A stretch of DNA of 29,935 nucleotides, taken from Butyricicoccus pullicaecorum. Its GTDB lineage: Bacteria; Bacillota; Clostridia; Oscillospirales; Butyricicoccaceae. The position numbers and the translations under genes were made by a program. The stretch is taken from the NCBI GenBank assembly GCA_018366195.1, contig JAGZIN010000027.1:1-29935 (forward strand). The letters are read 5' to 3'. Below are positions 16,429-23,898 of the stretch, piece by piece; positions within the stretch are counted from its first letter, which is position 1, and each line of letters opens with the position of its first letter. The notes below the pieces were generated by a model, which had not been told where the DNA came from, did not search any database, and was given only the letters and a program-made list of their open reading frames with translations.

Positions 16429-19400
16429 TTATCGGAAATAGTTTACGCCGTTTTCAAACAGCGGCTGATACTTTTGCCCATAGATATTCTTTGCGACATA
16501 GGGGCTGAAACGCTCCGTATGACCCATTTTACCCAGAACACGACCGTCTGGAGAGGTAATGCCCTCGATTGCGCACAGAGAACCATTTGGATTGTACGCA
16601 ATGTCCATAGACGGATTGCCCGCAAGGTCGGTATACTGGAAAGCAACCTGACCATTTTCAATCAGGCGGTCGATTTCTGCCTGTGGTGCAACAAAGCGTC
16701 CCTCCCCGTGCGAGATTGCGATGGAGTGCAGGTCGCCCACGCTGCAGGAGGACAGCCAAGGACTCTTGACCGATGCCACACGGGTGGTGACGTAGCTGGA
16801 CTGGTGGCGTCCAATCAGGTTGAAGGTCAGGGTCGGGCAGGATTCGTCAAGCGCACGGATTTCGCCATAGGGTACAAGACCCAGCTTGACAAGTGCTTGG
16901 AAGCCGTTGCAGATACCCAGCATCAGACCGTCCCGCTTTTGCAGCAGCTCGTGTACAGCGTCCTTGATGCCGGGGCCGCGCAGGAACGAGGCAATGAACT
17001 TGCCCGAGCCGTCCGGCTCATCGCCGCCGGAGAAGCCGCCCGGAACAATCACCATCTGTGCACGGCGGATTGCGTCCTCCAGCTGTGCCGCTGACTGTGC
17101 CAGCGCATCGGCAGAGAAGTTGCGGACCACAATGATTTCCGCTGCACCGCCTGCGTTTTCTACGGCACGTGCGGTATCATACTCACAGTTGGTGCCCGGG
17201 AATACCGGAATGACAGCCAACGGCTTTGCGTGCTTCACAGCAGGCGCGGAAACGCTGCGCTCGGTGCAGCAAATGGTGCGAAGCTGGTCGTCCTGTGCGG
17301 GTGCCTGTGTTGGGAATACCGATTCCAGCGTACCCTCCATCGCAGATTTCAGCTCGGAGAGGGAAATGGCTTCTCCTGCCAGCGTGATTTCCGGCTGTGC
17401 AGTGGTAACACCGATTTTCCAGTAAGCAGGCAGCTCCTGCGTAGACTCTACAACAATACCGCCGAAGTTCTTGAGGAACAGTGCATCGTTCGGGAACAGC
17501 TTGTCAAAGGCAAAGCCGATATCATTACCGACGCTCATCTTACAGATTGCCTCAGCAACACCGCCGACAGACAATGCCCATGCAGAAACGATGGTGCCGG
17601 AATGAATGAGGTTGGTGATTTCTTCCCACATGGACTGGATTGCCGGATAATCGGGAGCGCCGTCCTCGGTATAGGCGGCGTCAAAGAGATATACGGAATG
17701 TCCGGCAGTCTTAAACTCTGGAGAAATGAGATTGCTTGCCTCCTCCGGCGCAATGGCGAAGGAAACCAGTGTGGGCGGTACGTCCATATCGTCAAAGGAA
17801 CCAGACATGGAGTCCTTGCCGCCGATGGCGCCAAGGCACAGCGCTTCCTGTGCGGTGTATGCGCCGAGCAGAGCCGAAAGCGGCTTGCCAAAGCGCTTGG
17901 GGTCGCGTCCAAGGCGCTCAAAGTATTCTTGGAAGGTCAGATAAGCAGTCTTGTAGTCACAGCCCGCGGCAACGAGCTTTGCAACCGATTCCACCACAGC
18001 GGCAGAAGCGCCGAGGAATGGATTTTGCTCGGTGTAATAAGGGTCAAAGCCGAACGCCATGACCGAAGCAGTTGAGCACTGTCCGTGCAGCGCAGGCAGG
18101 GTTGCCGCCATGACCTGCGCAGGGGTGAGCTGATTTTTGCCGCCGAATGGCATAAAGACAGAGTTTGCCCCAATCGAGCCGTCAAAGCGCTCGGTCAAAC
18201 CGCGCTCCAGACAGATGCCGAGTGTTCCTGCATGATGCAGTATCTTTTCGCGCAGGGTGCCGCCCTGTGGAGTCATTTCGATTGTGGGGGCTGGCATTGC
18301 AGGGACGACCGCATCTGCATGCTTTGCACAGCCGTTGGTGTTGAGGAAATCGCGGGAAACATCGGCAATCAGCTTGCCGTTCCAGCGCATACGCAGGCGG
18401 TTTTCGTCGGTGACGACTGCGACAACAACGGCTTCCAGATTTTCCTTTGCAGCCTCTGCAATGAAAGCGTCTGCATCTTTGGCGCGCACAACGACTGCCA
18501 TGCGCTCCTGAGACTCGGAAATGGCAAGCTCTGTGCCGTCCAAACCGTCATATTTCTTGGGCACGGCATTGAGGTCGATATCCAAGCCGTCTGCAAGCTC
18601 ACCAATGGCAACCGAGACACCGCCGGCACCAAAGTCGTTACAGCGGCGAATCATGCGGGTGACATTGCCGTTGCGGAACAGACGCTGAATCTTGCGCTCT
18701 TCCGGCGGATTGCCCTTTTGCACCTCTGCGCCGCAGGTTTCCAGAGAATCCTCGGTGTGCTTTTTGGAGGAGCCGGTTGCACCGCCGCAGCCGTCACGTC
18801 CGGTCTTGCCGCCCAGCAGAATGACGATATCACCCGCCTCCGGTACCTCGCGGACGACGTTCTCGACGGGTGCCGCACCTACAACTGCGCCGATTTCCAT
18901 GCGCTTTGCGACATAGCCCGGGTGGTAGAACTCATGCACCAGACCGGTTGCAAGACCAATTTGGTTGCCATAGGAGGAATAACCGGCAGCCGCTGTGGTG
19001 CACAGCTTGCGCTGCGGCAGCTTGTGCGCCATGGTTTCGGAGAGCGGCACGGTCGGGTCGCCTGCACCGGTCACGCGCATTGCCTGATAGACGTAGGAGC
19101 GTCCGGAGAGCGGGTCGCGAATGGCACCGCCCAGACAGGTTGCAGCGCCGCCGAACGGCTCGATTTCGGTTGGGTGGTTGTGTGTCTCGTTCTTGAACAT
19201 CAGAAGCCATTCTTCCGGCTTTCCGTCCACCTGTACGGTCACACGAATCGAGCAGGCATTGATTTCCTCGGATTCGTCCAGATTTTTGAGATAACCGCGC
19301 TTTTTGAGCACCTTTGCAGCGGCAGTGGCAATGTCCATCAGGGTAACCGGACGCTTTGCCGCCTTTTCTTCTCCATAGACCTCGACACGGGCAGCCATAT

Positions 19401-20157
19401 ATTGGTCATACGCCTTTTGTACCATGGGGTCGTCAAAGGTCACATGGTCGATTTGGGTGAGGAAGGTGGTGTGGCGGCAGTGGTCAGACCAGTAGGTATC
19501 GACCATACGCACCTCTGTAATGGTGGGGTCGCGGTGTTCCTCGTCGCGGAAATAGGTTTGCAGGAAGGTCAGGTCGTCCAAATCCATGGCAAGCCCCATG
19601 GACTGCTGCATTTTGGACAGTGCATCGGTGTCCATACCGATAAAGCCGGAGACCACAGCGACTTCGGTGGGAATCTCGTAGTCGGTGTGCAGGGTGGACG
19701 GCTTGTCCATGGAAGCCTCACGGGCTTCTACGGGGTTAATGAGATAGCCCTTAATCTGCGCAAGCTCCTGTGCGGACAATGCGCCCTCCAGAACGTAGAC
19801 CTTGGCGGCAGCAACGGCAGGACGTTCGCCCTGTACCAGCAGCTGGATACACTGCGCACAGGAGTCAGCACGCTGGTCAAACTGTCCGGGCAGCGGTTCC
19901 ACGGCGAGTACGGTATGCACGCCGGCAGATGCCGGAAAGGTCTCATCATAGCAGACGTCTGCCATCGGCTCAGAGAATACAATACGCTTTGCCTTCGCGT
20001 ATACAGCTTCGTCCACGCCCTCGACATCGTAGCGGCACAGATAGCGCACGCCGGTCAGGGAATGGATCTCCAGAAGATTATGCAGGCTGTCAAACAGGCT
20101 GCGCGCCTCCACATCAAAACCGGGGCGCTTCTCGGAATAACAACGATAAACTGCCAT
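16429..20157 (-). CDS. purL: Phosphoribosylformylglycinamidine synthase, single-chain type
   Basis: FGAM synthase converts FGAR, glutamine and ATP to FGAM, the fourth step of de novo purine synthesis, in the cytoplasm. At 1242 residues it is the long single-chain form found in many Clostridia, with amidotransferase fused, unlike the PurS/PurL/PurQ set of Bacillus. An N-terminal PurS-like and linker part leads to DTYWSDHCRHTTF (220-232) and the ATP/FGAR site FKNETHNHPTEIEPFGG (321-337). A second AIRS-like half includes LGAIGGKDSMSGS. The glutaminase domain starts with AVIPVFPGTNCEYDTARA. The predicted catalytic triad is Cys1083 in GICNGFQ, plus His1213 and Glu1215 in MGHTERF. ATG at 20157 follows AAGGAG by 6 nt. 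No other pur gene is adjacent, so it is a separate unit, preceded by a structured leader. Confidence 0.97.
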   Translation of the reverse strand: MAVYRCYSEKRPGFDVEARSLFDSLHNLLEIHSLTGVRYLCRYDVEGVDEAVYAKAKRIVFSEPMADVCYDETFPASAGVHTVLAVEPLPGQFDQRADSCAQCIQLLVQGERPAVAAAKVYVLEGALSAQELAQIKGYLINPVEAREASMDKPSTLHTDYEIPTEVAVVSGFIGMDTDALSKMQQSMGLAMDLDDLTFLQTYFRDEEHRDPTITEVRMVDTYWSDHCRHTTFLTQIDHVTFDDPMVQKAYDQYMAARVEVYGEEKAAKRPVTLMDIATAAAKVLKKRGYLKNLDESEEINACSIRVTVQVDGKPEEWLLMFKNETHNHPTEIEPFGGAATCLGGAIRDPLSGRSYVYQAMRVTGAGDPTVPLSETMAHKLPQRKLCTTAAAGYSSYGNQIGLATGLVHEFYHPGYVAKRMEIGAVVGAAPVENVVREVPEAGDIVILLGGKTGRDGCGGATGSSKKHTEDSLETCGAEVQKGNPPEERKIQRLFRNGNVTRMIRRCNDFGAGGVSVAIGELADGLDIDLNAVPKKYDGLDGTELAISESQERMAVVVRAKDADAFIAEAAKENLEAVVVAVVTDENRLRMRWNGKLIADVSRDFLNTNGCAKHADAVVPAMPAPTIEMTPQGGTLREKILHHAGTLGICLERGLTERFDGSIGANSVFMPFGGKNQLTPAQVMAATLPALHGQCSTASVMAFGFDPYYTEQNPFLGASAAVVESVAKLVAAGCDYKTAYLTFQEYFERLGRDPKRFGKPLSALLGAYTAQEALCLGAIGGKDSMSGSFDDMDVPPTLVSFAIAPEEASNLISPEFKTAGHSVYLFDAAYTEDGAPDYPAIQSMWEEITNLIHSGTIVSAWALSVGGVAEAICKMSVGNDIGFAFDKLFPNDALFLKNFGGIVVESTQELPAYWKIGVTTAQPEITLAGEAISLSELKSAMEGTLESVFPTQAPAQDDQLRTICCTERSVSAPAVKHAKPLAVIPVFPGTNCEYDTARAVENAGGAAEIIVVRNFSADALAQSAAQLEDAIRRAQMVIVPGGFSGGDEPDGSGKFIASFLRGPGIKDAVHELLQKRDGLMLGICNGFQALVKLGLVPYGEIRALDESCPTLTFNLIGRHQSSYVTTRVASVKSPWLSSCSVGDLHSIAISHGEGRFVAPQAEIDRLIENGQVAFQYTDLAGNPSMDIAYNPNGSLCAIEGITSPDGRVLGKMGHTERFSPYVAKNIYGQKYQPLFENGVNYFR

Positions 20158-20179
20158 TTCGGACTCCTTCAGATAGAAA

Positions 20180-20280
20180 ATGAAATTGTTTCATGGTTCT
20201 GTTCGAAAAATCGCAGGAAAATTGGTCAGACAATCAAGAAAATTGATTGAATAACCAAAAAATAGAGCGATAGAACAGAA
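20180..20280 (-). promoter_or_regulatory. Structured 5' leader of purL, possible regulatory RNA
   Basis: On the minus-strand transcript four nested helices stack into one long arm: TTCTGTTC/GAACAGAA (20280-20273/20204-20197), ATCGC/GCGAT (20271-20267/20214-20210), TTGGT/ACCAA (20258-20254/20226-20222) and CAATCAA/TTGATTG (20249-20243/20237-20231) with a 5-nt loop. A second hairpin, ATGAAA/TTTCAT (20194-20189/20185-20180), follows just before the ribosome binding site. It does not look like a classic purine riboswitch, which has a three-way junction and two kissing loops. The TTCGAAC flank recalls the core of a B. subtilis PurR box, but the paired inverted box at the usual spacing is missing. 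It could be a new leader motif or a protein site. Confidence 0.5.
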
Positions 20281-20293
20281 AAATCCTACTACT

Positions 20294-20322
20294 ATCATAC
20301 CTGAACCGTGCGCTGTGTGCAA
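20294..20322 (-). promoter_or_regulatory. Candidate promoter of purL
   Basis: On the minus strand TTGCAC (20322-20317) and TATGAT (20299-20294) are 17 nt apart. This gives a leader of about 130 nt that contains the whole nested hairpin. Confidence 0.5.
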
Positions 20323-20345
20323 GCGATAATCTGACAAAACCGACA

Positions 20346-20373
20346 TTGAAATTATAAGGATATCGTGTATAAT
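20346..20373 (+). promoter_or_regulatory. Promoter of rpe
   Basis: TTGAAA (20346-20351), a 16-nt spacer and a perfect TATAAT (20368-20373) lie about 110 nt upstream of rpe and divergent from the purL promoter. No clear structure is seen in the 100-nt leader. Confidence 0.6.
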
Positions 20374-20482
20374 TTAATCAAAGGGTTGGGAGTTTTCAAA
20401 AAACAGCGAAGAAAATGGCGGCAGTTTTCACGTTTGAAAAGGGATTTGCCGCGGGACACAAACACGAAGGAGTCTATGAAAT

Positions 20483-21166
20483 ATGAAAATCAAGCTTTCC
20501 CCGTCGATTCTGTCGGCGGATTTTGCAAATCTGGCACGAGATGTAGAAATTGCAGTTCGTGCCGGTGCGGAATATGTACATGTCGATGTGATGGACGGGC
20601 ATTTTGTGCCCAATTTGACCATTGGCGCTCCGGTGGTCAAGGCGCTGCGGGCGGCAACTGATGCGGTCTTAGATGTACATTTGATGATTACAGACCCTGA
20701 CCAGTATCTGGATGACTTTATTGCGGCGGGTGCGGATATCATTACCGTGCACTGTGAGGCGAACGGGGATACCAAGGCGCAGCTGCAAAAAATCCGTGCA
20801 GCGGGCAAAAAGGCTGCCTGTGTCATCAAGCCCAAGACACCGGTGCAGACGGCAATTGAACTGCTGCCCGACTGTGATATGATTCTCCTGATGACCGTAG
20901 AGCCGGGATTCGGGGGACAGGGTTTTATTCCCGAATGTATGGATAAGATTCGCGCCGTGCGTCAGGCGATTTCAGAGGGCGGTTATCCCTGTGAATTGGA
21001 AATTGACGGCGGTGTGAAGCAGAGCAACGTAGCAGACTGCATTGCGGCAGGCGCAGATGTCATTGTAGCAGGCTCCGCAGTCTTTGGCGGTGATATTGCG
21101 GCGAATGTGCAGGGCTTTCTGGACAAGTTTGCAGAAGGTGTACAAAAGGCAGGCTGGACAAAGTAA
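20483..21166 (+). CDS. rpe: Ribulose-phosphate 3-epimerase
   Basis: This 227-residue TIM-barrel enzyme interconverts ribulose 5-phosphate and xylulose 5-phosphate in the pentose phosphate pathway. Family motifs run in order: SPSILSADF (6-14), HVDVMDGHFVPN (33-44), DVHLMI (64-69), MTVEPGFGGQGFIP (137-150), EIDGGV (173-178) and AGSAVFGG (196-203). Predicted metal ligands and catalytic residues are His33, Asp35, His66 and Asp175. The length is normal. AAGGAG lies 10 nt before the ATG at 20483. It is transcribed alone between its own promoter and terminator. A link to the nearby pentose-type sugar transporter is possible, but position alone does not show it. Confidence 0.97.
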   Translation: MKIKLSPSILSADFANLARDVEIAVRAGAEYVHVDVMDGHFVPNLTIGAPVVKALRAATDAVLDVHLMITDPDQYLDDFIAAGADIITVHCEANGDTKAQLQKIRAAGKKAACVIKPKTPVQTAIELLPDCDMILLMTVEPGFGGQGFIPECMDKIRAVRQAISEGGYPCELEIDGGVKQSNVADCIAAGADVIVAGSAVFGGDIAANVQGFLDKFAEGVQKAGWTK

Positions 21167-21184
21167 ACAAACGATTTCCAGTCA

Positions 21185-21230
21185 AAAACAACGCCTGAAA
21201 TCACGTATCAATGCGTGATTTCGGGCGTTT
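21185..21230. terminator. Bidirectional terminator between rpe and the YbjQ-like gene
   Basis: Arms 21190-21205 and 21214-21229 form a 16-bp stem with one G-T pair. On the minus strand it is followed by GUUUUUG; on plus by UUU only. It ends both convergent units. Confidence 0.75.
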
Positions 21231-21274
21231 GCCTGTGTGAAAAATGATTTGCAGAGGACAGATGGCTGCTGTCC

Positions 21275-21586
21275 TTATAAAAATTTGACCGCCGTTCCAT
21301 AGGCGAGGATTTCAGCCGCTCCCTGTGTGATTTCAGCCGAGCTGTAACGCATACCAATGACCGCGTCTGCTCCCAGACGCTCCGCGTCCTGAATCATGCG
21401 GTCGGTTGCGATCCGGCGGGTTTCGTCCATCAGCTCAGTGTATTCATACATTTCGCCGCCTACGAGGTTTTTGAGACCTGCCATAAAGTCACGCCCGAAG
21501 TTTTTACACTGTACGGTACTGCCGCGCGCAATGCCCAGTATGGTGAATTTCTGCTCGGGTAGGGTTTCAATCGTTGTCAGCAGCAT
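21275..21586 (-). CDS. YbjQ/UPF0145 family protein
   Basis: A 103-residue soluble protein of the YbjQ (UPF0145, putative heavy-metal-binding) family. It shows the expected pattern: an N-terminal beta strand, then the I-L-G-I-A-R-G-S-T-V segment, a long helix with ETRRIATDRMIQDAERLGADAVIGMRY (about 54-80), and a final AAEILAYGTAVKF strand. Family members form small oligomers; the physiological role is unsettled. It starts inside the end of the upstream hydrolase gene (20-nt overlap) with a strong AAGGAGG 9 nt before its ATG, so the two are co-transcribed and likely coupled. Confidence 0.9.
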   Translation of the reverse strand: MLLTTIETLPEQKFTILGIARGSTVQCKNFGRDFMAGLKNLVGGEMYEYTELMDETRRIATDRMIQDAERLGADAVIGMRYSSAEITQGAAEILAYGTAVKFL

Positions 21587-22556
21587 GATTGGTTTCCTCC
21601 TTTTCGGTGGTGGCTTCGGCTTGTGTCAGATGCTGTTCCAGCCAGCGGGAGATATCCCCAAAGACATCGAGCCGATTGGTTTCGTTCAGGATTTCGTGCC
21701 GTCCGTCTTTATAAAAAATCATATCGAGATCCTTCTGTCCGGCGGCGCGGTACAGCTTTGCCACGCGGCGCACCCCGTCTCCATATCCGCCCACAGGGTC
21801 GCGGTCACCGGAGATGAGCAAAATCGGCAGGGCGTGCGGTGTGTTGCGGAAGCATCGGCTGTGATTGGCGCGCTCGACCAGCGTGAACAGGTCTCGGAAG
21901 CCGGCAGCCGTAAAAATAAAGTTGCATTTGGCATCGGACTGGAACATTTGCACAACATTGGGGTCACGGCTGAGCCAGTCAAAGGTCGATTGCGGTTCTG
22001 AAATCTTGCGGTTATAATTTTTGAATGCCAGGTTGGACAGGAATGAGGAGCGGTAGGTCATGCCCTTGGAATGGGCAACCGAATTGGCTACGCGCACACC
22101 CGTGCGTGCAAGCGGGTTGGGACCTGCCGTACCGCTTAAAATGCAGCCGCTCAGGCGGTCTCCGCAGCTTGTGAGATAGATTCTCGTAATCAGGGAGCCC
22201 ATGGAGTGCCCCAGCACAAAGTAGGGGAGTTCCGGATAGCGCGTCTGCATGATATCGGTGAGCTTCTGCATATCTTGAATCAGAAAATTCCACCCGTCCC
22301 GCACCGAGAAAAAGCCCAGTTCATTGGTGCGCGGGGCAGAGGCACCATGACCGATGTGGTCATTGCCGCAAACGATAAACCCAAGCGAGCACAGATATTT
22401 GGCAAACACGGTATAGCGCGAAAAATATTCACACATACCATGGGAAATCTGGACGATTCCGCGCAGTTCGACACCCTCAGGGGTCAAGATATAGTAGGTC
22501 ACATTGGAGCGGCCGTTGGAGCTTTTGAAAATATTTTGCGTACACCTAATATCCAT
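21567..22556 (-). CDS. Alpha/beta hydrolase, lysophospholipase/monoacylglycerol-lipase-like
   Basis: A 329-residue serine hydrolase of the Hydrolase_4 type. The oxyanion-hole region is QISHGMCEY (36-44), the nucleophile elbow GHSMGS (116-121, Ser118), the predicted acid Asp253 in SGDRDPVGG (249-257) and the base His287 in DGRHEILNE (284-292). The order and spacing fit an intact enzyme. There is no signal peptide, so it is likely cytoplasmic, acting on lysophospholipids, monoacylglycerols or other esters; the substrate cannot be read from sequence. The ATG at 22556 follows AAAGGA by 10 nt; 24 upstream in-frame codons overlap the promoter and are rejected. The C-terminal 20 residues are Glu/Thr-rich and partly overlap the next gene. 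Confidence 0.9.
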   Translation of the reverse strand: MDIRCTQNIFKSSNGRSNVTYYILTPEGVELRGIVQISHGMCEYFSRYTVFAKYLCSLGFIVCGNDHIGHGASAPRTNELGFFSVRDGWNFLIQDMQKLTDIMQTRYPELPYFVLGHSMGSLITRIYLTSCGDRLSGCILSGTAGPNPLARTGVRVANSVAHSKGMTYRSSFLSNLAFKNYNRKISEPQSTFDWLSRDPNVVQMFQSDAKCNFIFTAAGFRDLFTLVERANHSRCFRNTPHALPILLISGDRDPVGGYGDGVRRVAKLYRAAGQKDLDMIFYKDGRHEILNETNRLDVFGDISRWLEQHLTQAEATTEKEETNHAADND

Positions 22557-22610
22557 TGTGATCCATTCCTTTGGTTTTGAAAAATGCGGATATACAATGT
22601 CCGTATCCTT

Positions 22611-22619
22611 ATCATAGCA
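22611..22619 (-). promoter_or_regulatory. Extended -10 promoter of the hydrolase operon
   Basis: TGCTATGAT on the minus strand is an extended -10, about 55 nt before the hydrolase ATG. The -35 region (AAGACG about 17 nt further) is weak. Confidence 0.45.
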
Positions 22620-22724
22620 CAAAAGCATAAATTCGTCTTGCGTCTTGAGAAAGATTTACAAATGATTCAAAAAGATTTGTGCAAAAATGGAGTTTATGGT
22701 GTTTTTTATATGAGATACCTCAAC

Positions 22725-22753
22725 GCAGAGAAAAACATATTTTCTGCTTTTTT
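22725..22753 (+). terminator. Orphan hairpin with U tract, plus strand
   Basis: GCAGAGAAAA (22725-22734) pairs with TTTTCTGC (22740-22747) with one bulged G, followed by six T. It looks like an intrinsic terminator, but no plus-strand gene lies directly upstream. It sits 17 nt before the promoter of the secreted-protein gene and may insulate it or end an undetected short RNA. Confidence 0.5.
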
Positions 22754-22769
22754 ATTTCACCAAAGAGTG

Positions 22770-22798
22770 TTGACTTTTAATTTTTAATATGATATTAT
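22770..22798 (+). promoter_or_regulatory. Promoter of the secreted protein / small membrane protein pair
   Basis: TTGACT (22770-22775), exactly 17 nt, then TATTAT (22793-22798), in a very AT-rich stretch, 116 nt before the ATG at 22914. The leader contains a possible seven-codon frame, ATG 22849 to TGA 22872. Confidence 0.65.
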
Positions 22799-22913
22799 TT
22801 GTATAATTATAAAATAATTTAAATTGTTTTTGAAAGGCTGTGATTCCAATGGTTTATTTCCTTCTTCCATGACAGAACTATATTTTTAGATGAAATCACG
22901 AAAGGAATTATAT

Positions 22914-23528
22914 ATGAAAACTTTATTTAAAAAGCTTATAAGTATTGTCTTGGTTCTTACCATGGTGTTTAGCCTAAGTGCTACTGCATTTGCTGCTGAA
23001 CCCAATTCTTATGAAGAATTATCATTAACAGAAGCCGAGATTCAAGCTGGAATTGAACGAGCTTTACAAATTAAGTTGTCTGAAATTGATGATATCACTG
23101 AACGGACTAATACTGAATACGGTATTAGAGAAAATCTAAAAAATATCGATTTGTCTAACGTTCCGATGACATATGCGAGACGCATTGATCTGGGTGATAT
23201 ATGGAAAGACGGTCTTCCTGATATACATATAAAAAACAAATATGTGGCAGCAACAATAGATACAATTCTAAACGGAATTCTGATTGCCTCTGGAGTGGAA
23301 TCATTGTCTGTTGCATTAAAAAAATTTGGAGCCAAACAATTACAACATATTTTCATAAGGACAATAAAGAAAAAAGTGATTGGAAAAGCTGCTATTGCAT
23401 TAGGCATTAGTCTGCCAAGTATTGCTGGTTTTTTGAATTATGTTGTTGATCCTGCTGGAAAAATAGCTGAATACTTTGATTCAAAAGATAAGAAACCAAA
23501 CAATGGCTATTTGGATGTAATTTGGTAA
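22914..23528 (+). CDS. Secreted protein of unknown family, possible bacteriocin/toxin precursor
   Basis: A 204-residue protein that I do not recognise. Residues 1-28 form a classic Sec signal peptide (basic KKL, hydrophobic core, SATAFA-A cleavage). Residues 29-100 are acidic and helical (EELSLTEAEIQAGIERALQ). From about 108 the character changes: a hydrophobic helix near 110-135, a strongly basic stretch QHIFIRTIKKKVIGK (144-158), then AAIALGISLPSIAGFLNYVV (159-178) and a polar C-terminus DSKDKKPNNGYLDVIW. There are no cysteines. An acidic pro-region followed by a cationic amphipathic C-terminal part is compatible with a processed membrane-active peptide; this is inference. The gene is clearly AT-richer than its neighbours, suggesting recent transfer. 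ATG 22914 follows AAAGGA by about 8 nt and is preferred to the ATG eight codons earlier. A two-helix membrane protein follows after 6 nt. Confidence 0.8.
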   Translation: MKTLFKKLISIVLVLTMVFSLSATAFAAEPNSYEELSLTEAEIQAGIERALQIKLSEIDDITERTNTEYGIRENLKNIDLSNVPMTYARRIDLGDIWKDGLPDIHIKNKYVAATIDTILNGILIASGVESLSVALKKFGAKQLQHIFIRTIKKKVIGKAAIALGISLPSIAGFLNYVVDPAGKIAEYFDSKDKKPNNGYLDVIW

Positions 23529-23534
23529 TCAGAG

Positions 23535-23711
23535 ATGCACAAAAAATTAAAACTTATTTTAGCTATCACTCTTTATCTTTCCAGCAACTTTATATTCTAT
23601 TTTCTAACTTATGAACATAACACTTTGTTTTTGTTATATAAAATTATTTATGGAGGACTTTTTTTCATAATTATGTACTACATATATAAGTTTCGACAAA
23701 ATACAAAGTAA
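23535..23711 (+). CDS. Small two-helix membrane protein, possible immunity protein
   Basis: A 58-codon frame begins 6 nt after the stop of the secreted-protein gene. It encodes a basic start (MHKKLK), a hydrophobic helix at about 7-24, a short polar turn (YEHNT, 26-30), a second helix at about 31-51 and a basic tail (YKFRQNTK). Positive charge at both ends predicts a hairpin with both termini in the cytoplasm. It has no strong ribosome binding site, so translation is probably coupled to the upstream gene. The base composition is equally AT-rich. The size, topology and position fit the immunity proteins that accompany many secreted bacteriocins, but no family is recognised and this role is inferred. 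Confidence 0.55.
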   Translation: MHKKLKLILAITLYLSSNFIFYFLTYEHNTLFLLYKIIYGGLFFIIMYYIYKFRQNTK

Positions 23712-23851
23712 ATTAGATAGGAGAGATTTCACAGCTTGATATAATATCTAAAATGAGAGAAAATGGAATAAAATTTTGACAAAATATAATCTTAATGTGC
23801 TTTATAGAAAAATGCTATGCAAAAATAAGCATATAAATGGAAATTCATATA

Positions 23852-23888
23852 AAAAACAGGATTTGAAAAATTTTCAAATCCTGTTTTT
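23852..23888. terminator. Perfect bidirectional terminator between the small pair and ung
   Basis: An 18-nt perfect inverted repeat (23852-23869/23871-23888) has a CAGGATTTG core with A and T runs at both ends. It ends the plus-strand pair 140 nt after its last codon and the minus-strand ung 10 nt after its stop codon. Confidence 0.9.
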
Positions 23889-23898
23889 CTTATTATTG

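Noticed and set aside
20197..20210. TTCGAAC sequence as a PurR box
   Set aside because: The core is imperfect and the second inverted box at about 16-17 nt is absent. The same bases are explained by the long hairpin.
18085..20250. 721-codon open frame on the plus strand opposite purL
   Set aside because: It lies fully antisense to a well-conserved enzyme, gives a Cys/His/Gly-rich product with no recognisable domain, and is explained by codon bias of purL removing stops in that frame.
22584..22787. 67-codon plus-strand frame beside the hydrolase promoter
   Set aside because: It spans the orphan terminator and the next promoter, with no ribosome binding site.
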